Notes under the pieces: model-generated | The model's database searches: none | What the model saw: only the letters and a program-made list of their open reading frames with translations | Told to the model about the DNA's origin: nothing | DNA from: Candidatus Cloacimonadota bacterium | GTDB lineage: Bacteria; Cloacimonadota; Cloacimonadia; Cloacimonadales; TCS61 | NCBI GenBank assembly: GCA_021734835.1 | Contig: JAIPIH010000006.1 | Coordinates: 62,001 to 126,000, forward strand | Direction of reading: 5' to 3' | DNA length: 64,000 nt | In this document: piece after piece, positions 10,241 to 19,900 of the stretch | Numbering within the stretch: the first letter of the stretch is position 1 | How the letters are laid out: each line of letters opens with the position of its first letter | Made by a program: the position numbers and the translations under genes

Positions 10241-11979
10241 TTTTTAGCTCCATGCTTGAAAATAAATCCTTTGCTTTGTCGTCCGTCAACCAAAATCTGC
10301 AGATTTCCCTGCAACCTTACATGTTTCACAAATTTTGTTTCATTTATTGTTTTCTGTTCTTGGATCCAGTTCCAATCAAGGTCTTTTGCCTCATCATCAT
10401 CCACGGAAAAATACAAGACATTATGAGCTGTCATATTATGAAAGAAATGTGCTCCCTGACTGAAATCGGCTTTCATGCTAGGTAATACTGTTTCCACGAT
10501 TGCTTTTGCATTTGATATCTGCGGCCATTGTACCGGAATGCCGCACCAAGGATCGGACGTGCCCCAGCGACCAAACCCGATGAGTAGATATTTACGTTTA
10601 TTAGAATAAAAAATTTCGTTTAATTCTGCGATATCTGCAGCGATCTGAGCAGTGTGATGAATATCAAAAGTCTCCGGCCGGATAAAAATAATATCAAATA
10701 TCTCGGTGCAAATACCATTTCCCATGACGTTTTGAGAAGAAAGAAGTAGTTCATCGGAATTTTTTTCAATCTCTGGAAGATCGACCATTTCATTCGAAAT
10801 ATTAATTGGTCTCAATTGCAGAAATCCGAATCGCGGCAGAGGATCTTTTTCTGTTCCCAAACTGATAGCAAACTCGATTTCTAATTTACTATTTGTTTCA
10901 GTTTCGCAGGCTTGCATAATTTCAGTGATAACTCGGTTAAGGGGAAGTGTTTCAGCTCTCAGGATGGGTGCAAAATCCAATACTGGGGCTCCACCTGAAT
11001 GTATACCCATTATCAGCCGATCATTAGAGTGATCATATGTGGAACAAACATGTTTCAGGATTGATCGGTCCAGAATATCAAAGATCGAATCATGAATTAA
11101 ATATTCAGTTTCTGCAACTGGATTGTAATGGTTGATTGTTCCCAGATTGATTGTCCAATATTCTTTTTGAGTGTTGTTCAAAAGGTCTTTTATATTATTG
11201 AACGGTTGTGGTGTGCGTGGATAATAAGGACAATAACTCCAGCAGTTGCTGCCGTCAACTATTGTTTTACCCAGGCCGTAAGCCAATGCTGCAAAACCAG
11301 CTTCGGGTTCAATTTTATCAGAAGGATAGAAATTATAAGATTTCAGCACACCGGATATGACAGGATGAAAAAAATCACCATGTTGATCACCAACTACTTC
11401 CTGAATGATCACGGCCATTTTTTCTTCTCGAACATCACGGTTTATTGTGCGAAAATAATTTTTTGACTGCTGAAAGAAAAGTGACGCATATACATATTTG
11501 ATAGCATTGATCAGGGCATTATATTTTTCAGTGCGGTCAGATTGATTATTTGCTACCATTTTGGTTTCATAAACTCCAGCGAAAGGTTCATGCAGAGAAT
11601 CTTCACAGATACTGGAGGATCGTATTGCCAGGGGTTTTGTTATGTTTTCAATCAGCGAATAGAGGTCTCCGGCATAAAGTCCTCCAAAGGAAGCACTTAC
11701 GAAGCTATGAGCAATATCTTCGTTTGAGGTATCGGATAGTGCAATATTATATAGATCGTTGTTTTTCATGAAATCTTCAAAAACACTGCTCAGTAAAACT
11801 GTTGTGTGAGGGATATTGACTTGCATTCCTGCAATTTGCCCATCTGGAAAATATTTACTTAGAATTTCTTGTGTCTTAGCTAGTCCTGAAGCCTTACCAC
11901 CGGGTAATCCTGTCCCGAGGTAAGTGAAATCGTTGTTGAAAAAACTAGTTTCACGTTCAAATTTTTTTCCAATTTTCAT
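10237..11979 (-). CDS. PEP/pyruvate-binding (PPDK_N) domain protein
   Basis: A 580-residue soluble protein. Residues 20-395 are PPDK_N-like: GLPGGKASGLA (24-34), LAIRSSSICEDS (117-128), PFAGVYETKM, EIEFAIS (367-373) and FLQLRPI (386-392). Residues 400-580 are the C-terminal module shared with its two neighbours: LIGFGRWGTSDPWCGIPVQW (466-485) and FSQGAHFFHN (506-515). No phosphohistidine or PEP-binding barrel is present. ATG 11979 is favoured by AAAGGT 7 bp upstream. A longer reading from 12012 would start inside a terminator hairpin and is rejected. Its stop overlaps the next gene (ATGA), giving an operon of three coupled genes. It resembles the truncated protein at 1-1724, and both lie beside a glutamate dehydrogenase gene. 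Confidence 0.87.
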   Translation of the reverse strand: MKIGKKFERETSFFNNDFTYLGTGLPGGKASGLAKTQEILSKYFPDGQIAGMQVNIPHTTVLLSSVFEDFMKNNDLYNIALSDTSNEDIAHSFVSASFGGLYAGDLYSLIENITKPLAIRSSSICEDSLHEPFAGVYETKMVANNQSDRTEKYNALINAIKYVYASLFFQQSKNYFRTINRDVREEKMAVIIQEVVGDQHGDFFHPVISGVLKSYNFYPSDKIEPEAGFAALAYGLGKTIVDGSNCWSYCPYYPRTPQPFNNIKDLLNNTQKEYWTINLGTINHYNPVAETEYLIHDSIFDILDRSILKHVCSTYDHSNDRLIMGIHSGGAPVLDFAPILRAETLPLNRVITEIMQACETETNSKLEIEFAISLGTEKDPLPRFGFLQLRPINISNEMVDLPEIEKNSDELLLSSQNVMGNGICTEIFDIIFIRPETFDIHHTAQIAADIAELNEIFYSNKRKYLLIGFGRWGTSDPWCGIPVQWPQISNAKAIVETVLPSMKADFSQGAHFFHNMTAHNVLYFSVDDDEAKDLDWNWIQEQKTINETKFVKHVRLQGNLQILVDGRQSKGFIFKHGAKK

Positions 11980-11998
11980 AGTTTTACCTTTGTTACCT

Positions 11999-12028
11999 AA
12001 AAGGGCAGACATTAATATCTGCCCTTTT
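11999..12028 (-). terminator. Hairpin between the second gdh and the PPDK_N operon
   Basis: An 11-bp perfect stem (AAAAGGGCAGA with TCTGCCCTTTT) closes an 8-nt loop. It lies 20 bp after the glutamate dehydrogenase stop (12048) and just before the PPDK_N start (11979). The U-tract on the minus strand is only four bases, so termination may be partial; it could allow read-through from gdh into the PPDK_N operon or act as a processing site. Confidence 0.7.
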
Positions 12029-12047
12029 CTTTAGAATGAATATATTT

Positions 12048-13331
12048 TTAAATCCAGCCCCTTGCGACAGATGCGCGAACAACTCTGTCAACAGAGATCA
12101 TATAAGCAGCATCTCGCATATAAAGTTTCTTTTCACGTGCCAATTTGGAAACTTTATGGTATGCGGTAGTCATTTTGTAATCAAGTTTTCCCAGAACTTC
12201 ATCTTTGCTCCAGAAGTAGTTCATATTGCACTGAACCTGTTCGAAATAACTGCAGGTAACGCCACCAGCATTACACAAGAAGTCTGGGATCATGAAAATG
12301 TTACGTTCTTTCAGTACGATATCAGCTTCGGGTGTTGTGGGTCCATTTGCACCTTCGGCAATAAGTTTAACTTTTTTACTGATCTTATTCACTGTTTCAG
12401 CTGTGATCTGGTTTTCTAAAGCGGATGGAACGAGAATGTCACATTCAACTTCAATCCATTTATCACCAGGAAGAACTTCGTATCCTAATTCAAGTGCTTT
12501 CACTTTATCGATACCACCAAATCGGTCGGTGATTTTGAGTAAATCTGCCAAAACAATACCATCTTTTTTATAGAAGGCATAAGATTTCTGATCCTTTTGA
12601 TCCCAACAGGAAACACAAAGTACTTTCCCACCGAGTTGTGTGTATAATTCAATGGCATATTGAGATACATTACCAAATCCCTGGAAAGAAGCAGATGTGT
12701 TTTCTATATTTATTTTCATTTCACGTAGTGCTTCTCTTACAGTGAAGATTACTCCATATCCTGTGGCTTCGGTTCGAGCAAGGGATCCACCCATACCAAC
12801 CGGTTTACCTGTAATCATGCCGGGGTATTTTGCTCCGGTTAGAGTTTCGTATTCATCCAGCATCCACAACATGTGTTGACCGTTTGTCATCACATCTGGA
12901 GCAGGAATATCTCTAAGTGGTCCTACGTTCTGATGAAGCTGGCGTACCCAGCCGCGACATATCTGTTCCTGTTCTCTGGCAGACAGATTGTGGGGATCAC
13001 AGATGACTCCGCCTTTTCCACCGCCAAGTGGAATATCGACTACTGAAGTTTTCCAGGTCATCCACATTGAAAGAGCCCGAACTGTATCAACAGTTTCCTG
13101 TGGGTGAAAACGAATTCCACCTTTGCAGGGGCCGAGAGCATCATTATGTTGAATACGGAAACCCCGGAACACTTTAGAGTTACCATCGTCCATTTTTACT
13201 GGAATATTAAAGTGATATTCCCTCATCGGATTTCTCAATAATTCTCGAGAAGCTTCATTCATATTCAATTTGTCAGCAATTGCATCGAATTGCGTTTGTG
13301 CCATTTTAAAAGCATTAAAAGACTTATCCAT
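12048..13331 (-). CDS. gdh: Glutamate dehydrogenase, second subtype
   Basis: A 427-residue enzyme that interconverts glutamate and 2-oxoglutarate plus ammonia. Motifs are GPCKGGIRFHP (Lys70), IPLGGGKGG (Lys106), catalytic Asp146 in IPAPDVMTN, KPVGMGGSLARTEATGYG, and FQGFGNVSQYA for the dinucleotide. It belongs to the shorter GDH group typical of Firmicutes and archaea, often catabolic, and is clearly distinct from the 443-residue enzyme at 1821. ATG 13331 is preceded by AGGAGGAAAG, a very strong ribosome-binding site; the ATG at 13388 lacks one and would add 19 atypical residues. A hairpin follows before the PPDK_N operon. Cofactor preference cannot be read with confidence. Confidence 0.93.
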   Translation of the reverse strand: MDKSFNAFKMAQTQFDAIADKLNMNEASRELLRNPMREYHFNIPVKMDDGNSKVFRGFRIQHNDALGPCKGGIRFHPQETVDTVRALSMWMTWKTSVVDIPLGGGKGGVICDPHNLSAREQEQICRGWVRQLHQNVGPLRDIPAPDVMTNGQHMLWMLDEYETLTGAKYPGMITGKPVGMGGSLARTEATGYGVIFTVREALREMKINIENTSASFQGFGNVSQYAIELYTQLGGKVLCVSCWDQKDQKSYAFYKKDGIVLADLLKITDRFGGIDKVKALELGYEVLPGDKWIEVECDILVPSALENQITAETVNKISKKVKLIAEGANGPTTPEADIVLKERNIFMIPDFLCNAGGVTCSYFEQVQCNMNYFWSKDEVLGKLDYKMTTAYHKVSKLAREKKLYMRDAAYMISVDRVVRASVARGWI

Positions 13332-13704
13332 CTTTCCTCCTCTTTTGTCCTTAAGTTTTTCTTTTATATTTTGCAATTTAATGGCCACATCATCAGAAAT
13401 AAAAAATATTTCTTTTTGGAAGCTGTAATTGCTTAATAAATAATAAATTAGAGAATTATTTTATTGTTTATTCTTTTTGAAATAGCCCTAGCTGCAGATT
13501 TCATTACTTTCCCAAGATGAGGAATATTTCCCCACTCTTCAGAATTTACTCATTTTTCAATCACAGAAATGCTATAAAAATATCTGCTGAAATAGATGAG
13601 TATGTTCAATTGAATCCAAATATCTAGCTTTCCTGCAAAAATTGCTTGCCGTTCTGCCAGTACTTTCATAAAAGTGCTTTATTCAAAACTTGGAGGAAAA
13701 AATT
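13332..13704. other. Intergenic region between divergent genes
   Basis: About 370 bp between the divergent gdh and acyltransferase genes. It must hold at least two promoters. I see only a weak TTGCCG-17-TAAAAG candidate at 13646-13674 on the plus strand. I find no convincing small gene, tRNA, terminator or riboswitch fold here. Confidence 0.4.
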
Positions 13705-14460
13705 ATGGGTCAGCACATTGCTGAGACAGCGACTATTGGCAAAAATTCTGTTTATGGCTTTAACTGTATAATAATGGATAATGTCCATATTGGTCAGAAT
13801 TGCTTTATCGGCCATAATGTAGTTATTAACAAGGGAAGTGAAATAGGAGATAACGTCCGCATTGGAGATAACACAGTAATAGGTAAACAGCCTCTAAGTT
13901 CACCACGTAGCATATTTAAGTTTGATTCTGATCTAAGACCTGCTATGATCGGTGATCAATGTCAGATCGGAGCAAGCGTAATAATCTATATGCAGTGTGA
14001 GATCGGAAGTAATTGCCTTATAGCTGATCTGGCTACGATCAGAGAAAATGTGAGAATAGGTGACCTTAATATTATTGGTAGAAATGTAGCAGTTGAAAAC
14101 TATGTTACTATAGGTGATAGATGTAAGCTGGAAACAAATTGTTATATTACTGCATATTCTAAGATAGAAGATTATTGTTTCATTGCACCATGTGTAGCTA
14201 CAAGTAATGATAATTATATGGGAAGAGATAAGGAACGGTTTAAACATTTTAAAGGTATTACAATGAAAAGAGGTAGTAGAATTGGTATCAATTCAACGAT
14301 ATTACCCGGAATAATAATACAAGAGGATGCAATGGTTGCGGCCGGAAGCCTTGTCACAAAAGACGTACCTTCCAGGGAAGTGTGGCAGGGAAGTCCTGCA
14401 AAAGCAATCAGGAAAGTACCTGAAAAACAGCTATTAAAAAATAATTTGGATGAAAAATGA
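13705..14460 (+). CDS. Left-handed beta-helix (hexapeptide repeat) N-acyltransferase, WbpD/PglD-like
   Basis: A 251-residue enzyme with many hexapeptide repeats of the [IV]-G-x-x-x-x type (IGKNSV, IGQNCF, IGDNVR, IGDRCK, IGINST) over nearly its whole length, and the common ending VAAGSLVTKDVPSREVWQGSPAKAI. This is the coenzyme A-dependent acyltransferase beta-helix; members acetylate UDP-amino sugars or build lipid A and O-antigen precursors. The stretch ATSNDNYMGRD with an intervening loop before MKRGSRIGINSTILPGI resembles WbpD-type amino-sugar acetyltransferases more than LpxA. GGAGG at 13692 places the start at ATG 13705. The stop overlaps the next gene (ATGA), a glycosyltransferase, consistent with cell-surface glycan assembly. 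The exact sugar is unknown. Confidence 0.82.
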   Translation: MGQHIAETATIGKNSVYGFNCIIMDNVHIGQNCFIGHNVVINKGSEIGDNVRIGDNTVIGKQPLSSPRSIFKFDSDLRPAMIGDQCQIGASVIIYMQCEIGSNCLIADLATIRENVRIGDLNIIGRNVAVENYVTIGDRCKLETNCYITAYSKIEDYCFIAPCVATSNDNYMGRDKERFKHFKGITMKRGSRIGINSTILPGIIIQEDAMVAAGSLVTKDVPSREVWQGSPAKAIRKVPEKQLLKNNLDEK

Positions 14461-15173
14461 AAACATTAGTTATTATTCCCACTTTCAATGAAGCAGAAAA
14501 TGTTTCTGCTATAATTGATGAAGTTCTCTTACAGAATAACAATTTAGAAGTCCTGATTGTTGATGACAATTCACCCGATGGTACATCAGAACTTGTAAAA
14601 ACTAAGCAAAAGAAGATAAAACGATTACATTTATTAGAAAGAGAAGGTAAATTAGGTTTAGGTTCTGCCTATGTTGCTGGATTCAAATATGCCCTGGAAA
14701 ATGATTACGATTATATATTTGAAATGGATGCAGATTTTTCCCATGATCCTAAAGATATTCCAAGAATTCTTAAGGAAATGGAATATAACGATCTGGTGAT
14801 AGGATCACGGTATATCAAAGGTATCAATGTAGTCAATTGGCCGTTGCGAAGATTATTACTTAGTTTTTTTGCAGCGCAATATGCCAGATTTATAACCGGT
14901 ATGAGAATAAATGATCCAACCGGCGGATTTAAGTGCTTCAGAAGAGAAGTTCTAGCTAATATTAATCTGGATGATATCCTGTCTGATGGTTATTCGTTTC
15001 AAATTGAAATGAATTTCCGAACCTGGGTAAAAAAATTCAGAATTAAAGAAATCCCAATTGTATTCACTGACAGGCGCAGCGGGCAGTCTAAAATGTCGAA
15101 GAAGATTGTACGTGAGGCTATAATTGTAGTATGGAAATTAAAATATTACAAGATAAAGAAGAGAATAACTTGA
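14457..15173 (+). CDS. Polyprenol-phosphate mannosyltransferase-like GT2
   Basis: A 238-residue GT-A glycosyltransferase of the DPM1 type, which moves a hexose from a nucleotide sugar to polyprenyl phosphate at the inner face of the cytoplasmic membrane. It starts with LVIIPTFNEAENV, has VDDNSPDGT, the metal-binding EMDADFSHDP motif, GSRYIKGINVVNWP and INDPTGGFKCFRREVL, all typical of dolichol/polyprenol-phosphate mannose synthases. There is no C-terminal membrane domain, as in the single-domain DPM1 class. It is translationally coupled (ATGA) to the preceding acyltransferase and its stop overlaps the likely TTG start of the following methyltransferase. Donor sugar (mannose or glucose) is not certain. 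Confidence 0.88.
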   Translation: MKTLVIIPTFNEAENVSAIIDEVLLQNNNLEVLIVDDNSPDGTSELVKTKQKKIKRLHLLEREGKLGLGSAYVAGFKYALENDYDYIFEMDADFSHDPKDIPRILKEMEYNDLVIGSRYIKGINVVNWPLRRLLLSFFAAQYARFITGMRINDPTGGFKCFRREVLANINLDDILSDGYSFQIEMNFRTWVKKFRIKEIPIVFTDRRSGQSKMSKKIVREAIIVVWKLKYYKIKKRIT

Positions 15174-16492
15174 AAATTATAAAAAATCTTACTATTGACA
15201 AGCTGGTCTATAAAGGTCTTGGCTTGGGTTATGACAATTCAAATCCGGTTTTTGTATCAAACTCTGTTCCTGGAGATATTCTTGATGTAAAAATCATTAG
15301 CTCAAGAAGACAAGTATCCTTCGCAAAAATTGAGCATATCGTAAAAAAATCACCTCGAAGAATCGGATCAGGATGTGAAGTATTTGGTCAATGTGGTGGT
15401 TGTGACTGGCTGTGTATTTCCTATGAAGATCAATTACAATTTAAACAGGAAATTATTGAGGACATTTTTAAAAATGTAGAGATCGCTGCTGTTAATGAGA
15501 TCATAGCATCCGAAAACGAACCATATCGCAACAAAGGGTTTTTCCCAATTACTTTACAAAATAACATTCCAATATCAGGTATGTTCGAAAGCCGCTCACA
15601 CAATGTGATCCAGCATAAGAGCTGCAAGTTACATCCAAAACTATTTGATGATATTTGTGAACTGGTTTTATCCTATATTCAAGCTTCTAAAATGCAAGTA
15701 TACAATGAACAAAATCATTCCGGGAATGCCAGACACATCGGTGTGAGATATACAAAAAAAACTAATGAGATAATTGTAGTGCTTGTCACCAGAAATCGTA
15801 AAATACCATTTTCAAATCAATTAGTAAGAGTTTTATTCGACAATTATCCTAATATTGTTGGAATTATTCAGAATGTTAATCCCGAAAAAACAAATGTTAT
15901 TCTGGGAAATGATGAAAAAATTCTATTTGGGCGGAATTATTTAATAGAAAAAATAGGAAAAATCAAATTTAAACTTAATTACAGATCGTTCTTTCAAATT
16001 AATACTAAACAAGCTGAGCGAATGTATGCCTTCGTGAAAAAACATGTTTCAATTGAATCAAATATAATAGATGCTTATTGCGGAGTTGGCTCAATCGGGC
16101 TCTACCTGGCTGATAAGGTGAATGTAGTATGTGGGATTGAGATCAATAAGCTGGCAATTGAGAATGCAAAAGAAAATGCTGAGATCAACGGCATCGAGAA
16201 TTGTGAATTCATCGCTGGTTTCGTAGAAAAAGAATTACTCAAGATTTACGGATCTAAAAAGTATGATACTATGATAGTTGATCCACCACGAAAAGGACTG
16301 GATAAAAAAATCATTGATCTTATTCCAGCAGAAATAAAGAAAATCATTTATATCAGTTGTGATCCGATGACACAGGTAAGAGATGTGCAAATGATCCGGG
16401 AAAAAGGATTTGAAGCGGTATTTATGCAAGCTTTTGATATGTTTCCTCAAACATATCATATCGAGAATGTAATAATATTGGAAAGAAATTAG
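15170..16492 (+). CDS. rlmD: 23S rRNA (uracil-5-)-methyltransferase, RlmD/RumA family
   Basis: A 440-residue SAM-dependent RNA m5U methyltransferase. An N-terminal TRAM domain (KLVYKGLGLGYDN ... VPGD) precedes an iron-sulfur cysteine cluster (GCEVFGQCGGCDW), a SAM-binding fold (DAYCGVGSIGLYLA), VDPPRKGLD and the catalytic-cysteine motif YISCDPMTQVRD. I prefer TTG 15170, which overlaps the upstream stop (TTGA), has AGAAGAG upstream and starts right at the TRAM domain. ATG 15131 would overlap the glycosyltransferase by 43 bp. RlmC/RlmD/TrmA paralogues are hard to separate by eye, so the exact uridine is uncertain. Several translation genes follow. Confidence 0.88.
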   Translation: MKIIKNLTIDKLVYKGLGLGYDNSNPVFVSNSVPGDILDVKIISSRRQVSFAKIEHIVKKSPRRIGSGCEVFGQCGGCDWLCISYEDQLQFKQEIIEDIFKNVEIAAVNEIIASENEPYRNKGFFPITLQNNIPISGMFESRSHNVIQHKSCKLHPKLFDDICELVLSYIQASKMQVYNEQNHSGNARHIGVRYTKKTNEIIVVLVTRNRKIPFSNQLVRVLFDNYPNIVGIIQNVNPEKTNVILGNDEKILFGRNYLIEKIGKIKFKLNYRSFFQINTKQAERMYAFVKKHVSIESNIIDAYCGVGSIGLYLADKVNVVCGIEINKLAIENAKENAEINGIENCEFIAGFVEKELLKIYGSKKYDTMIVDPPRKGLDKKIIDLIPAEIKKIIYISCDPMTQVRDVQMIREKGFEAVFMQAFDMFPQTYHIENVIILERN

Positions 16493-16635
16493 CATAACTT
16501 GAGTGTATCGCTCGATTAAAGATATCTATACTGTTTATTTAATAATTTTGCTTCCCTGATTTGCCAAATACAATCTTAGAGTATTTTTTCTTCATAATTG
16601 ACCAGCACTTAATGGATATTTTGACTCTTATAATA

Positions 16636-16665
16636 TTGACATAATTTGCTATTTCAAAATTTTTG
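16636..16665 (+). promoter_or_regulatory. Candidate promoter upstream of the zinc-ribbon/ileS genes
   Basis: TTGACA at 16636 is followed after 20 nt by TTTG. It lies 47 bp before the ATG at 16683 and fits a motif seen before several other genes in this window. Confidence 0.35.
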
Positions 16666-16682
16666 AAACTATTTGAGGTGAA

Positions 16683-16934
16683 ATGTTTAGACTTGAAGAG
16701 AAGCACTTAGAAAAAGCAAAGGAATTTGCAGTTAATAACAGAAAGAAAAAAAGTTGTAATAACTGTTATGATCGTGGTTATATCGGGACAACTCCGGAAA
16801 ATACGATCGTGTTGTGTCCAAAATGCGTTGATTTTGAAAAAGTTATGTCTGAATGGAAAAATTATGTGAAAGATATTCCGGAATTAAAAGAAGAATATAA
16901 AGAATTGTTTGAGAATAATAAAGAAGAGAAGTGA
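16683..16934 (+). CDS. Small zinc-ribbon protein
   Basis: An 83-residue hydrophilic protein of unknown function. Two CxxC pairs (SCNNC near residue 21 and LCPKC near residue 43) separated by about 20 residues form a probable zinc ribbon; the rest is lysine- and glutamate-rich helix. GAGGTG precedes ATG 16683. It is directly upstream of ileS, and its stop overlaps the first codons of an alternative reading of that gene, so the two are probably cotranscribed. A nucleic-acid or ribosome-associated role is possible, but I do not recognise the family. Confidence 0.75.
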   Translation: MFRLEEKHLEKAKEFAVNNRKKKSCNNCYDRGYIGTTPENTIVLCPKCVDFEKVMSEWKNYVKDIPELKEEYKELFENNKEEK

Positions 16935-16969
16935 TAAAAAAAGTGATACTTGAAATACCAGGAGCATTA

Positions 16970-19900
16970 ATGTATAAAAAATTCGATACAAAAGAGAAAA
17001 CATCCGAATTTGAAAAAAGGATAAGAGATTATTGGGTTAAAAATAAAATAGCTCAAAAAAGCGAAACCTACAGAGATAATTCTAAGAAATTTATATTTTT
17101 TGAAGGACCTCCGACCGCAAATGGTATGCCTGGTATTCATCACGTAATAGCCAGAACTTTAAAAGATTCAGTTTGCCGTTATAAAACTATGAAAGGATTT
17201 CAAGTCAAAAGGAAGGCCGGTTGGGATACGCATGGACTTCCAGTGGAAATTGAAGTAGAGAAGCAACTTAAGTTAAATGATAAAAAGGAAGTTGAAGAGT
17301 ACGGTCTTGAAAAATTCAATCGTAAATGTAGAGATTCGGTTTTTTCTTATGAAAAAGAATGGCGTGAAATGACTAAAGAGATGGGGTATTGGATTGATCT
17401 CGATCATCCTTATATTACACTAGAAAATAACTATATCGAGTCTGTATGGTGGATTTTGAACGATTTCTTTAGAAAAGGGTTGATCTATAAAGGTCATAAA
17501 ATCGTTCCTTATTGTCCCAGTTGCGGAACTCCGCTTTCCAGTCACGAAGTTGCTCAAGGTTATCAGGAAACAGAAGATCCTTCCATCTTCACAAAATTTA
17601 AGATAAAGAATGAAGAAAACACATATTTTCTTGCTTGGACAACTACACCCTGGACTTTGATCTCAAATGTCGCGCTTGTTGTTCATCCGGAAGCAGCTTA
17701 TGTAAAAATTAAAATTGAAGATGAACATTTTATTTTAGCTAAAGCGAGATTAGAAGTAATAGATCAAGAGTACAAAATAGTAGAAGAATATCAAGGATCT
17801 GATCTGGAACATATAGAATACGAGCAACTCTTCCCATTTGTTGTTCCTGAAGAGAAAGCCTTTTTTGTTGGCCTTGCTGATTATGTAACTATGGACGACG
17901 GAACAGGAGTTGTACATACTGCTCCGGCTTTTGGTCAGGATGATTATGATCTTGGTCAAAAATATGGTTTACCGATCATCCAGCCAGTTGATGGCAGTGG
18001 AAAATTCAATGAGCAGATCAAAGACTGGGCAGGAATCTTTGTCAAAGATGCTGATAAAGGAATTATTAGAAATTTAAAAGACCGGAATCTATTATATAAA
18101 AGAAAACAGATTATACACAGTTATCCTTTCTGTTGGCGGTGCGACAGCCCGCTTATCTATTTTGCGCGTTCAAGCTGGTATATAAAAACAAGCAATTACA
18201 AACAGCAAATGATCACTAATAATAAAACGATAAATTGGGTTCCTGATTTTGTTGGAGAAAAACGTTTCGGTGAATGGCTTGAAAATAATATTGATTGGGC
18301 AATTTCAAGAGATAGATTTTGGGGAACTCCACTAAATGTCTGGGTTTGTAGTGAGTGTGGCAAACTGGATAGTACCGGTTCTGTTAAAGAGTTGCTCGAA
18401 AAAGGAAAAATGAAAGATGGTTCAGCTGTTCCAGCCGATATTGAACTGCATCGACCTTATGTTGATGAAATTGTATTTGAATGTGAATGTGGTGGTAAAA
18501 TGCTGAGAACACCGGAAGTGATAGATTGTTGGTTTGATAGTGGCGCTATGCCTTTTGCTCAGTGGCATTATCCTTTTGAAAACAGTGAAAAATTTTTTCA
18601 GGAACTTTTCCCAGCTGATTTCATAAGTGAAGGTATTGATCAAACCAGGGGATGGTTCTATTCCTTACTAGCAATATCTACAATGCTTACAGGTATCTCA
18701 GCTTTTAAAAATGTTCTGGTGAATGATCTTATCCTTGATAAAAAAGGTCAAAAAATGAGCAAGAGCAAAGGGAACTCTGTTAATCCAATCAGACTAATGA
18801 ACGATTATGGTGCTGATGCAATCAGATGGTATTTACTAGCTGTCAGCCCGCCCTGGGTCCCTACGAAATTTGATGAAAATGGCGTTAATGAAACAATTAA
18901 TAAGTTTTTCGGAACTTTGAAGAATGTTTATTCATTTTATATTACTTATGCTAATATTGATAACTTTGATGCTTCAAAGTATATATTTAAAGAAGAGAAA
19001 GCTATTGAGATTGATAAATGGATCATCTCAAAATTAAATAATCTTATAAAAGTGGTTATTATTAATAATGATGAATACAATTTAACCAGATCAGTCAGAG
19101 CGATTCAGAATTTTGTGATAGATGATCTCAGTAACTGGTATGTAAGAAGATCTCGTCGAAGATACTGGGAGTTGGAGCTTTCGGAAAATAAGATTGAGGC
19201 ATATCTCACTCTGCATCATGTATTAACCGAAGTTTGTAAAATAATGGCTCCTTTTGCTCCTTATTTAGCCGAAGAGATATTTACCAATATAACAGGCAAA
19301 GAGAGTGTGCATTTAGACGAATACCCACAATTAAACGATAAATCGATACATTTGAAACTGGAAGAAGAAATGGATACAGTAATTAAGCTTGTATCTCTCG
19401 GCAGAGCTGCCCGTAATAATTGTCAAATAAAAGTAAGACAAACTCTAGCTGCATTGTATGTTCCGGAAAAATTTAAATCACTGATAGTAAGAATGGAAAA
19501 TCTCATAAAGGAAGAGATCAATGTGAAAGAAATTAAATATATCTCTGATAAAGATGATTTTGTTACTTATGAATTCAAAGCAAATTTCAAAATTATGGGT
19601 CCTAAGTATGGAAAACATATCGGGCGAATTGTATCTGCCTTATCTAAAATGGATGCAAATCATATAGTCGAAACTTTACATCAAGGCAAGGATTATTTCC
19701 TGGAAATGGATGGCAGTACCTTCAAACTTACAGAAGAAGATTTGATCATATCAATTAAGGATAAAGAAGGATTTGTTTTTGAATCTTATAATAAAGAACT
19801 CTTCGTTGCTTTGGAGATTACCTTGAATGAAGAGCTTTTACAAGAAGGGTTAGCCAGAGAGTTAGTAAACAAAATTCAAAACACCCGAAAAGATAAAGAC

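Noticed and set aside
11980-12012. Longer start of the PPDK_N protein
   Set aside because: It begins inside the 11-bp hairpin and lacks a ribosome-binding site, whereas ATG 11979 has AAAGGT correctly placed.
13646-13674. TTGCCG-17-TAAAAG promoter before the acyltransferase gene
   Set aside because: Weak match to any consensus and not supported by the recurrent motif; mentioned only in the gap description.
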